From the NCBI GenBank assembly GCA_036939755.1, contig JALLAZ010000076.1, forward strand, positions 1 to 25,178: a stretch of DNA of 25,178 bases, written 5' to 3'. The position numbers and the translations under genes were made by a program. Below the pieces are notes generated by a model. The model did not search any database. It was not told where the DNA came from and saw nothing but the letters and a program-made list of their open reading frames with translations. The DNA is from Stephanodiscus triporus. Lineage: Eukaryota; Bacillariophyta; Thalassiosirophyceae; Thalassiosirales; Thalassiosiraceae. This document shows positions 8,842 to 17,686 of the stretch, piece by piece; within the stretch, counting starts at the first letter, position 1, and every line of letters starts with the position of its first letter.

Positions 8842-11800
8842 CTAATCTTCATCTTCCTCGGGAATCTCACCATAAATCCACATGCCTTTGCGAGAAGATC
8901 GTGCTTTATCTTGGGCAACTTTGAGGTCCTTCATGAGATTGGAAAGCGAATCACTGTATGTGTTGTATGTTTCGTCACGCTTTCCGAGTCTCGCCAGGCC
9001 CTCGCTGCTCAATTTTTCATTGATACTGGGGGACTCGATATCAGATTCGTACAATGTTACGAGGACCTGACCATCGGCCTCGCCATGCACGCGAGCCTTG
9101 AGATCTTTTCCCCATGCAATACTCTGGAACATGCGAGCGGCATCAACGCCGTCGTCTGACTCAAGGGGGCGAACCTTGATCAATGCTAGAACAGCTTCTT
9201 TGGCAACAGCGGGGATTTTATCAGTGCCGAGAGTCATGTCAAGCGGGCGCAAGTGGGTTGAAGGAGATACAGTTGCAACATTTCCATGATCTACAAAGAG
9301 AACCTTCACTTTCCCCGTGTCCGTCTTGTCTATGACCTTTGCTCTGTACCAGCTAGTGGAAGATCCATCATTGAACAGTGCTGCGACTAGTTTGCCTTTT
9401 TTAATCTCGCAAGGGGCGGCTTTGGTTCCATTCTGTTCGGTAAATATTTTCATCCCCTCCTCTATGACCTTGGCATTCTCATCGCCGACCAAATGGAAGA
9501 AGAAACTGTTTCCCGATAGAATTTCACTAATTCGAATATCGAGAATTTGATCATCAAATTTTCCTAAGCTTTTCACTTTTGGCTCGTCCTTGATAACCTG
9601 CACGATCGACCAAATACCCAACTTGTTATTTTGAGCAGCTGTCTGAGTATCGATTAGAACTTTGGGAGCTTCACCGTAATCAATTTTGCGTTGATCGACG
9701 GTGGCAAGTCCAGATGCTACAAGCTCAATGGAGAAGCTTCTACGCTGGGCTTCTTGGCCTACGTAAAGATCTCCAGTCATTACTCCACCTTGAGTAACTC
9801 CAGAGCACACGATATCAACCTGTCTTTGTTGAATGCTCATGCGAGCGTAACGTTTCGATGCATCGCCAAAAGCCTCAGCGGGTCTAGCTGTGATTTTACG
9901 GACGATTCTCAACAATTGAGCGAGGAATGGATGTGGAATAATTCAGTAAAAAAAAGGATCTAGGATACTTACCCTGACCCCTGCTAACGGCCCCAGGATT
10001 GGGAGATGGTTGAGGACAGCGAATGTTAGCCAAGGCAAACATAATGAAGCAGTTCTCAGATGGGACGAAAAGCTTAAATCTTGATCCGCTGAAAACATAA
10101 TCGACGATTGCCTTCGTCTGGCCCGTACGTTGCAGTGTTCCAGAGTAAGTTTTGGCCTTCTTGGGATCGGTCAGATCGTTTATGACCTTCACTTTGTATT
10201 CCTTGTCTGAATGAACTCCTTTCTTGGTAGATTTTGCAACGCTCTTTGAGAGGGGGGGGGCGTGGGGACGAAACGTGAGTCATGTATGATGAATATCAAA
10301 ACGTCCATGATGTTCACACATTGGTCCCTTACCTCGGCAGCAACGAGTTCATCATAACGGATGGACTTCTCATCATCGTCACGGTGGCGCTGCGTGTTGG
10401 CGAGGCCTTCGGAAATGAGTGTCTCGCCGACATCCACCCTCTTCCCAACTGAGATGGTCCCGAACTGACGCTTTTCAGGGTTGGGTCCCATGGGAATCTC
10501 CTTCTCGTAGTGGACATTGACCTTCACCGCCTTGCCGATGGTCAATGCGCGCAAACGGTCTTTGCATTCCGCGGCATACGGCTCGTCCGGCTTTCCCATC
10601 TTTTCGTTGCCCGCGCGGGGTGCACGGATCGATGCGAGTGAGATCTTCTTGAGTTTGGACTCATCGTCATACGTTTCGCTGCTGGGAAGGATGACTAATG
10701 TGTCGCCAGAGAGCACTTCGATGACGGTTCCCATAAATTCAGATGCGCCGCTGACTGATGGAGGCGCGTAGGATTCGAAGACACCAAGACGGGCGCGCTA
10801 TGTTTTGATATTGAAAAGGGGGGAAGAGGCGATGATTAACGCACTGTTCATTCGTTCAGGCGATGATTCGATGATTAGAGTGATATTCAAGTCGGAACTA
10901 ACCTTCGCCGCATTCTCCGCAATGCGCAACGGCGGGATATCGCCGGGACTCATCATACGGATCGTCCAATCGGAAATCCTCCCGAGACCGTTCTTAAGTA
11001 TCTCCGCACCGATGTTGCCGCGAGGGTGATGCACGGTACCAACGAGGCAAACCTTCGACTTGTCCGTGCCGTGCAACGTGATCTTAAGCTCCCTTTGCAG
11101 CAGGCGGACCTCGACGAAGTCCCGCGCCTCGACCCCGAACGGCTCGCTGGGGGTTGGGGGGGTCAGCCTGGGGTTTCCCACGCGGGGACACGCCACGCCG
11201 CCGAGGATGAGGGTGAACGACGCGTACAGCAGTCCTGACGATTCCAGCTCGGGATCCGTCACGATGCATCGGAACCTGGAGCCGTCGAAGACGTACTCGA
11301 TGACGCAGGTCACAGACCCGTTGGTGCAGATGCGCTTGGCCTTCTCGACGAGCGTCATCGCCTCGAATTCGTCCCCGGCGTTGATGAGCTTGCGAACGAG
11401 GGGCTTTGGAGAGTGCACCCCGGCTGACGCAGCCAGGGCCTCCTTGTAGGCAGACTGGAGTGCGGTCTCGTAGTCCTCGACGCTTCGCGCGCTATCGCCA
11501 TTATCGTTGTCGGCGGCGGAATCGCCGTTGGCGTCGCCGCCTAGCACCTTGGGGGTACAGAATCCGCGTCGGACGCTCTCCACGCTCAGATTCCATTGTT
11601 TGGCGCCATCGGTCGGATCGGGCATGAAGAGGAGGCCGTAGACGCGGTCGCCGGCGCTGGCCCCTTGTTTTCTGTGCGCGAGGGGGCGGGGTCCGGTTTG
11701 GCGTTGGTCAGTGGTCAGTGCTGCTCCTCGCTTAGCATCGCTTTTTACAAACTTTGGAGGACACCCTCGGCATTAATCGCTTACCGAGTTTCGAAAGTAA

Positions 11801-12032
11801 CCGTCTTGCCGACGCACAAATTTCTCAGCCATTCGCGCGAGGGGAAGGCCCCGGGATCGTCGACGTTGTTATTCGCCTTCGACGCCATCCTAGGGGCAGT
11901 CACACGCTCGAACGTGAAGGTCACCTCGGGAGCGCTCCGGCCGTCGGCGGCCCGACCGAGGAGGACGACGGTGTCCCCGCTCAGTACGGACTTGATCTTG
12001 GCGGTGCCGCGGTTGGGGAGGATGGTGACCAT
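8842..12032 (-). CDS. SND1: Tudor staphylococcal nuclease (Tudor-SN/SND1), five exons
   Basis: A 932-residue protein from complement(join(8842..9887,9973..10243,10333..10797,10903..11671,11785..12032)); introns are 85-113 bp and all junctions restore frame. The layout matches SND1 (human 910 residues): four SNase-like domains (roughly 1-165, 175-350, 360-510, 510-690), a Tudor core at about 751-800 (LFNDGSSTSWYRAKV, VLFVDHGNVATV) and a partial fifth SNase domain to the end, which reads RSSRKGMWIYGE. SNase repeats show GDTVVLL, FDGSRF, GDTLVIL and FSGSRFKL elements. The family acts in RNA regulation: stress granules, transcription and splicing cofactor work, and degradation of edited or small RNAs. 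The start at 12032 was chosen because it aligns with the first domain; upstream in-frame sequence is proline/arginine-rich and looks like leader. Exon 5's acceptor (9888) is the least certain junction. Confidence 0.93.
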
Positions 12033-12649
12033 GATGGATTGTTGATTGGGGGGGAGAGAGATCGCTGGGTGTGGTGATTGCCTAGCTTGGTGAGAAGAGG
12101 GGCTCAGGGCGCCCGCCGGCCGCCCGGGGGCCGTTTCGTTTCTCCGTTTCGTTTCGTGGCGGTCTTCCACGTGGATGTCTCTCCTTCTCGCCCCCGCCAT
12201 AAATATGGGGGCAAATAATAAAAAATCGGGGGGATGAGAGGCAGGTAGAGACATTCTCTATGTACCATACCGTGTAGTAGGGGGAAAGATTGAGTGCGTC
12301 AAATGTGATAGGACACACATCATTTTGGTACGACTCTGTATCTATTAGGCACAGTTCTTATTGTCGCGCGCCACGTCCTTCGTTGTCGTCGCGTCGTCGC
12401 TGGTGGCAGAAAAAGAGGTGATGCATGCACTCTTCGGTGTTTTGTTCGATATCTCCCAAACCAGCTCCGCGCACCCGCGACAAGCGACAACGCAACATCT
12501 GTTCGCGGACTACCGTACGAACCCTCTATTCCAAATCAGGTGTAGAGTGTATTAGTGCCTGAATTGAAGAACTCCCTTCTCCCGTGCCCCGCCACTCGGA
12601 GTGATGGTACCACTGCCAAGGTTTGAAACAATCACACCAAGACGTTCAT
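12033..12649. promoter_or_regulatory. Divergent promoter region, SND1 / CCCH protein
   Basis: This 617-base spacer sits between the divergent start codons of two RNA-binding protein genes. It is GC-rich near the SND1 start (12100-12200) and AT-richer after 12200. An ATAAATATGGGG stretch near 12200 could be a TATA-like element for either strand. Open frames in this stretch have no family resemblance. A short upstream ORF for the CCCH gene begins at 12604. Confidence 0.45.
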
Positions 12650-12681
12650 ATGGCTGCGCTTTATCCTATGCGGCCAGGTGA
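12604..12681 (+). promoter_or_regulatory. Overlapping upstream ORF before the CCCH gene
   Basis: An ATG at 12604 in strong context (G at -3, G at +4) opens a 25-codon frame ending in TGA at 12679-12681. This is 29 bases past the proposed main ATG (12650) and in a different frame. If transcribed, ribosomes starting here would bypass the main start. Whether it lies in the mRNA is unknown. Confidence 0.4.
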
Positions 12682-14536
12682 GCCAGACTGTCGAGATTTT
12701 CTGCGAACGGGTCGATGCAAATATGGAGAATCTTGCAAGTACAACCACCCCACGAACGTGGAAAGCGGTGGAGGGGTCAAGCCTGATGACCCCTCCGAGC
12801 CTCTCTTCCCCGTTCGACCGACAGAGCCGCCGTGTCAATACTTTTTGAAGCACGGGACGTGTAAGTTTGGTCAGTCATGTAAATTCAACCATCCCAGCGG
12901 ATGTTCTCTTGTGGATGGCGGTGGCGGTGGCGGTGGCAGTGGAAGTCTTCCCTCTGGACATTTAGTGTTCGTGACGACCAACGATGCGTCTACGCATTTG
13001 ATGACTTCATCAACGTCGGTTCAAGTTTTGCCTCAGAGGCTGAATGAGCCGAATTGCATCTACTTTTTGAGGAACGGAAAATGCAAATACGGAGCAACAT
13101 GCAAGTTCCATCATCCATTGGATGCCTTCAATCGAAATAATCAGCTTCGCCATGCGCAAACAACAAATATGAGTCCCACTCCAAATAATGCAACGGATAA
13201 ATCTCTGTCAGCTGTTTCAGGTGGCTTCCCTTCGCAAATTCAGCAACAGAGTGTCACATATGCCACTGCATCGAACATATCGTATTTGCCATCGCAGCGA
13301 TTGCACCCCATAACAGAACGAGCGAGGCCGCAGCAGCCCACGCATGTGCTTTTACCAGATGGTCAAATAGCTGTCATACTCGATCCGCAAAGCTTACAAA
13401 ATGTTACTGAATTGAGTGTACAAGACCGTCCTAAATATTACATTTCACAGGAAACGCACCCGTCTTTGTATCAAAACAACAAGCCAATAGTCATATCTCC
13501 CATGCTCACAGCGACCACGCGCTCGATATCGAGCACAACATTTGATTCTTGTATTGATCTCAACAATGGGCATTTTCAAGGACAAACAACATCTCGAAGC
13601 CCACAAATGACAGGTAGTGCAGGAAACCTATCTGCTTACGGAAGTGTTGATTCGGGGTCCAATGCGTTGGGTGATCGTGAATACTCTCAACAAGGTTCAG
13701 GGCAAGTTCGCTTGGAGCAAGTTCGCTTGGAGCAAGGTCGGCTCGGTCTGGGTCAGGCGTCTTTCCCTCAGTATTCAGCATGGCCGATGAATGAGGGCCG
13801 AGTCCAATCAAACCAAGTGCGAAGATCGCCAAGCGGTGCTGAGACATTTGATAGTCAGCGCCATGTGGCAAACATACAAAAAACTTCCGAAAGCGCAGCT
13901 ATGTACTTCTGGCCTTCTAGTGAATCGTTGTCGAGCATTCCTAATACCGATCATGACATCCAAGCAGGAAGGAGCTATGGCTCTGCGCCCAACTTTTCCC
14001 CCTACGGATCAAGCAACTCGGTCGGTCAAGCTGCTCACCGATCGTACTCTGCCGAGCGAAATGCCTACGCTGATTCATCAGCATCTTCAGAACAGATGCG
14101 TTCCAGGCATGGAAACAATAAAGAGCGTCAAGAGTCATCCGGTAGCGACGAAGGATTGACCATGATGACATCAGCGCTACTTACTATGATGGATCGTCAT
14201 GACAGCTCTTCGGCAGCACCTGAAGCCTCTGCTCAACCAAGACCTCCTCACAGCCATGTAACTGCAGCTACTGTATCGCAAAACTTGAGCTTAAGTCATG
14301 AGATGTACCCATCAAGAAGTGACCAAAATCTTCGCGAGAGAGCTGCTCCTGCTCGGCCTCCACCTGGCATGAGTCCTCCTGGAATGTCAAACGTTCATCC
14401 TGGAAACTCTTTCGATTTCAAACAACACTTAAATCCCCCTGGATCTCCGCTTGGCAGAGGAGGCTACTTTTTTGGTGGGTACGATGAACAACCTCCTAGT
14501 TCTCCCCCGTGGGGTGTATATAGGGAGGATCTATGA
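12650..14536 (+). CDS. Triple CCCH zinc-finger RNA-binding protein
   Basis: A single-exon protein of 628 residues from the ATG at 12650. Three C-X8-C-X5-C-X3-H fingers are complete: C14-C23-C29-H33, C62-C71-C77-H81 and C136-C145-C151-H155. Each is preceded by an arginine/proline-EP-C lead (RPGEPDC, RPTEPPC, RLNEPNC). The C-X8-C-X5-C-X3-H spacing and the lead match the plant ZFN-like CCCH group, which binds RNA and DNA. The rest is long, polar and low in complexity: a seven-glycine run at 90-96, a QVRLE tandem repeat near residue 353, glutamine/serine-rich stretches and a proline-rich C-terminus. This suggests a disordered effector region such as is common in mRNA-regulating proteins. Its targets cannot be read from sequence. 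Confidence 0.85.
   Translation: MAALYPMRPGEPDCRDFLRTGRCKYGESCKYNHPTNVESGGGVKPDDPSEPLFPVRPTEPPCQYFLKHGTCKFGQSCKFNHPSGCSLVDGGGGGGGSGSLPSGHLVFVTTNDASTHLMTSSTSVQVLPQRLNEPNCIYFLRNGKCKYGATCKFHHPLDAFNRNNQLRHAQTTNMSPTPNNATDKSLSAVSGGFPSQIQQQSVTYATASNISYLPSQRLHPITERARPQQPTHVLLPDGQIAVILDPQSLQNVTELSVQDRPKYYISQETHPSLYQNNKPIVISPMLTATTRSISSTTFDSCIDLNNGHFQGQTTSRSPQMTGSAGNLSAYGSVDSGSNALGDREYSQQGSGQVRLEQVRLEQGRLGLGQASFPQYSAWPMNEGRVQSNQVRRSPSGAETFDSQRHVANIQKTSESAAMYFWPSSESLSSIPNTDHDIQAGRSYGSAPNFSPYGSSNSVGQAAHRSYSAERNAYADSSASSEQMRSRHGNNKERQESSGSDEGLTMMTSALLTMMDRHDSSSAAPEASAQPRPPHSHVTAATVSQNLSLSHEMYPSRSDQNLRERAAPARPPPGMSPPGMSNVHPGNSFDFKQHLNPPGSPLGRGGYFFGGYDEQPPSSPPWGVYREDL
13703..13732 (+). repeat. 15-bp perfect tandem repeat inside the CCCH gene
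   Basis: Two identical copies of CAAGTTCGCTTGGAG encode QVRLE twice, and a diverged third copy follows immediately (QGRLG). In-frame slippage in a disordered region is the likely origin. Confidence 0.85.
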
Positions 14537-15256
14537 AATTCCCTAACTCAATCCAAGCTATCAGTGGCTTATCGAAGATTAAGGCGTCACGCCTTCTCAA
14601 ATGCTAATTATTGAACTTCGGCCACACTATTATTATGTCAGCTATGCTAGCCTACCTATTGCGTTAACCTCCGTGTTCCTCCCAAGCAGAGAGTCCGGCG
14701 GAATGAGGACTATTGATTTGGAATGTATTATACAGCTTGGTATGGTTGTGTTCGTTTATGGGAGTGTTAAATAAGCTGTTTGTACAAATTTTTATAGGTT
14801 ATGGCTTAAACAACTTCAGACCATAATTAGAGCCCTGCAAACGATATGCTCATTTTGGCAAACAACATGCCCTTTCAGTAAATACAAAGCATGGCAAAAT
14901 TTCGCGGGTCAATATGCAATTCATGTGTATATGTCAATCGAATGTTGTTGCACATGGAGAGACGTAGTCGAGGGTGACTGCCAGGGTGGGCAAGGCCGTG
15001 TTCATCATTGTGAATTAAAGCGCTTTGATGGGATTTTCAGAGAACAGTCGCTGGAAGGTTAGAAAAGTCAATCCAATCATGAAACATCACACCAACACGA
15101 TGAGGGGATAAGTATCTCCCGCTCGTTTTTTTCACCGTATGTTAGATATACTAAGAGAGACGTACGTAGAAGCGCAATCTGGGGGAGAAAAAATGAGAAA
15201 TCGACTGTTGGAAACTCGTAATTCGGAAGACATCCACTCTCCACTCTCCACAAGAA
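14537..15256. other. Intergenic region, CCCH 3' flank and JMJD8-like promoter
   Basis: These 720 bases have no convincing reading frame. The sequence is moderately AT-rich. It should contain the 3' UTR of the CCCH gene (including a TGTACAAAT element near 14780 that resembles Pumilio-type sites) and the promoter of the following gene. I see no RNA gene or repeat. Confidence 0.4.
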
Positions 15257-16414
15257 ATGAAGGAGACTAAAGACAACACAGTGAAGACTAAAGAGAGATG
15301 TTCAGGGCATCATCATTGGTCAATGGCGCCGTCTTTGTTTGGGCTCCTACTAGGCCTCACATTTGGGGGGATCGAATCTGTGCAACTCGCCGATTCGCCT
15401 CAACCATATGAAGGTGGGAGTTGCAGTGGCGATGGCGACAAAAACTGTAATGCGCAAGATAATAAGGTCGCAATCAATCATGATTCGAGCGGCATCTCTG
15501 GTGATGGCAAGCAAAAGTGGAATTGGGATCCCTCTACAACCCATCGTTGTAATATCCGTCGCATCTCTCGCTTGGAACTGCTAACTTCGTTCGGTAACGC
15601 AGGTCTACCATGCTTGTACCCCTATCCCTTGGTTATTTATCGAGGGAACGAAAATTCAGGGTTCGCCAATCTGACGACGGTCGACAACCTTCCATTGAAC
15701 TTTCCCCCCGATTTTCACGTCACTCTCTCAGGGTCTGATTCCTTATCGTCTCATCGGAGGACAATTCCTCTGACACAATACCTTAACGAAATTCTCACCG
15801 CAAACGATGGTAGCGGCGAAACACTTCCGAATCAGCTTGGAAATGAAACGTGGTACCTTTTTGGTGAAACTTTTTCGGATGAATGGGCGACATTTCTTCA
15901 GAGCTATGAACTGCCTCCCTGTCAGTCATGCACTCCATTGCACCGATTGCAAAATAAGATTGCATTGTCTTTTGGCATAGGGAATACGGGCAGTGGTGTC
16001 CAGTGGCATCTTCACGGGCCCGGATTCAGTGAGACTATTCATGGCAGAAAGCACTGGGTGCTTTACCCTCCTGCAGACAGACCTGAATACGATTTGGACT
16101 ATGCAAGTAGGCATTGGATGGAGAACACATATCCTGCATTGGAAGATAGGACTGCTGAAGATTTGAAGAATGAAAAGTGGGGGCATGATGTGTTTCTGCG
16201 AAGATGGAAGAATAATATGACTTATGGCAGTACTATGCAAGAATCTAGGTCTAGCGTGCCTGAGGGCGAAAGTCTTCCTAGCAGCAAGAAGCCATGGGAG
16301 TGTACTATAAGTAGAGGTGAAATGATTTACTTCCCGGATAGATGGCATCATGCCACAATCAACTTGGAGAAATACACAGTGTTTGTTTCGAGTTTTACTA
16401 CCGAATATGAATGA
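15257..16414 (+). CDS. JmjC-domain protein, JMJD8-like
   Basis: A single-exon protein of 385 residues. A hydrophobic segment at about 24-40 (APSLFGLLLGLTFGG) predicts ER entry, as for JMJD8, which is lumenal in animals. The JmjC/cupin core begins near residue 195. The metal-site region reads QWHLHGPGFSE, giving H251-x-H253 where typical JmjC oxygenases have H-x-D/E; human JMJD8 has the same HxH form (HWHGPG). GRKHWVLYPP follows, and the distal ligand lies in YFPDRWHHATINL (H365). A C-terminal KDEL-type signal is absent (ends TEYE). Residues about 280-345 hold a longer loop than in JMJD8. The start could instead be Met23, which would still leave the hydrophobic segment. The activity is unproven for the family; histone demethylation is not implied. 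Confidence 0.82.
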   Translation: MKETKDNTVKTKERCSGHHHWSMAPSLFGLLLGLTFGGIESVQLADSPQPYEGGSCSGDGDKNCNAQDNKVAINHDSSGISGDGKQKWNWDPSTTHRCNIRRISRLELLTSFGNAGLPCLYPYPLVIYRGNENSGFANLTTVDNLPLNFPPDFHVTLSGSDSLSSHRRTIPLTQYLNEILTANDGSGETLPNQLGNETWYLFGETFSDEWATFLQSYELPPCQSCTPLHRLQNKIALSFGIGNTGSGVQWHLHGPGFSETIHGRKHWVLYPPADRPEYDLDYASRHWMENTYPALEDRTAEDLKNEKWGHDVFLRRWKNNMTYGSTMQESRSSVPEGESLPSSKKPWECTISRGEMIYFPDRWHHATINLEKYTVFVSSFTTEYE

Positions 16415-16456
16415 TAATAATAGGACTTTTAGACGAAGCTTATTCCAAAGACTTCA

Positions 16457-16466
16457 TTTTTTTTTT
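16457..16466 (-). other. A10 tract on the minus strand, possible retroelement tail
   Basis: Ten consecutive T on the plus strand read as A10 on the minus strand, about 234 bases beyond the stop codon of the minus-strand retroelement relic. A poly(A) tail of a non-LTR copy would look like this. It could equally be a chance T-run in the 3' UTR of the JMJD8-like gene. Confidence 0.3.
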
Positions 16467-16614
16467 GAGATATCAATGCACTATTCTACTAAGTGGCAGA
16501 TTCTACCCAAATTTCCAATCTGCCTGAGATATAATGCATTGATCATTCACGAAACCAACTGACAGGCTCACTGTGGGGACCATGTGTGACAAGACCACCT
16601 CAGTGTTTGTGTTG

Positions 16615-16639
16615 GAGCCGTGCGGAGTAGGCACGGCTC
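16615..16639 (-). other. Perfect hairpin in the 3' region of the retroelement relic
   Basis: Arms GAGCCGTGC and GCACGGCTC (9 bp) flank a 7-base loop. It lies about 60 bases past the relic's stop codon, in its presumed 3' UTR. Some non-LTR elements have structured 3' UTRs recognised by their reverse transcriptase, so it may be a remnant of such a structure. Confidence 0.5.
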
Positions 16640-16699
16640 ACACAGCTTGCCAGTAGAGGCGGCAAGAGCATTGAGCTCCAATTGGGGCCAGTAAGGCTC

Positions 16700-17577
16700 C
16701 TATTGCTCTGACCAGGTACGCCAGTAGTTCATGGCGTGTCGGTCAGAGATAACAGGGCGACGGGGACGTTGCCGGTTCCTGCTGTCTCGGATCAAAAGGC
16801 TGTTTGCGCGCACCACGTCATTGGCCATTCAGACCCGAACATAGTACACCATCTGGGGGAGTTATTTGTGCCACTTCTCCGAGAGATGGTATGCGAGATG
16901 CTTCTTCGCATTCTTAGCCTCTCTCCCTGTGATGCCATCAACAGAGTAGACTAATGGGGTGAAGTCCTTCCGCATTTCCAGGCATGGACGGAGATACTGG
17001 TTCTTCTTCTCCTTCTCCTGCTGTGCAAGTACTTTCTGGTAGTCTTTGTTCCGATAGGAGCGAGGCTGGGTGTCCGTGATCCGCACATCAAAGATGGCGG
17101 TACGGCCACGTTTCCAGAAACCATGTGCACTTGCATCACAGCATTTGCAGGTGGATGAAGTTTGATCCGTCCGTGGGTGCGGTCGGGTCGTCTTCTTCTC
17201 TGCTGGGGGCGTCAGAGGATGCTTCCAACCTTTGTTGATGGCTCACACTGGAATAAATTCGAGGTTCCCGTTGGACACGTCCAAAGGATAGGGCACAGCC
17301 ACACAGGTGACGCCACTCATCCGCCACATCGTCATGTCGTATGTGCACCAGGCCGCCTACTTTGCAACAGAGTGCATGTTCAACGGTCATCGGCGCACCA
17401 CAGCCATCGCAGAGCTGCGGCATGTCGAGCGGGAGAAGATTGTATCTCAGCCGGAGGTTGTCACGGACCTCCTCCGCTGAGAGTGAATTGCCATTGAGGC
17501 AGTCGGGGATCACCGAAAGCCAGAGCCCTGCAGCTCCGGCCAAGATGTCCCGACGTTTGACGGTTAATTCATTCGGT
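16700..17577 (-). pseudogene. 5'-truncated, decayed non-LTR retrotransposon ORF (post-RT region)
   Basis: The reverse-transcriptase palm is absent; only the C-terminal part remains. Reading on the minus strand from about 17577, the frame gives GLWLSVIPDCLNGN, RYNLLPLDMPQLC and a CCHC knuckle (C-x2-C-x7-H-x3-C, 17364-17411), then LVHIRHDDVADEWRHLCG. After a frameshift around 17136-17150 it resumes in another frame with AHGFWKRGRTAIFDVRITDT, VLAQQEKEKK and DFTPLVYSVDG. It crosses two stops (TAA 16862-16864, TGA 16829-16831) and ends RTWSEQ at the TAG of 16700-16702. The CCHC plus the following FDV-type segment resembles the knuckle and restriction-like endonuclease ends of R2-type elements; the endonuclease part is inference. 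I recall near-identical proteins from centric diatoms. Confidence 0.8.
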
Positions 17578-17595
17578 TTAGGGTTAGGGTTAGGG
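17578..17595 (+). repeat. Interstitial telomere-type repeat, three TTAGGG units
   Basis: Exactly three consecutive TTAGGG units lie directly at the truncated 5' end of the retroelement relic and 91 bases beyond the HAS1 stop codon. TTAGGG is the expected diatom telomere repeat. Three units could arise by chance, but the position at an element boundary makes insertion at, or repair with, telomere repeats plausible. Confidence 0.7.
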
Positions 17596-17686
17596 ATAAG
17601 TTGCTATCAAACATGCGTGCGCAAGAGCTTTAATTCCAATTACAAATATCCAAAGTATGATAATAGGATAATAGGGGCTTTGGATG

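Noticed and set aside
9871..9975. SND1 exon 5 acceptor alternatives at 9908
   Set aside because: An AG at 9909-9908 gives the wrong phase; the AG ending at 9888 restores frame and continues a GQARPAEAFGD block fitting the family.
10251..10261. G-run on the plus strand inside SND1
   Set aside because: It is the pyrimidine tract of intron 3 on the coding strand, just before the CTCAAAG acceptor, so it needs no separate explanation.
12046..12254. In-frame N-terminal extension of SND1 up to 12254
   Set aside because: The extra residues are arginine/proline-rich without conservation to the SNase fold, and the ATG at 12032 aligns with the normal start of domain 1.
12916..12942. GGTGGC repeat as a possible mobile or CRISPR-like repeat
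   Set aside because: It is a simple codon repeat encoding a glycine linker between fingers 2 and 3.
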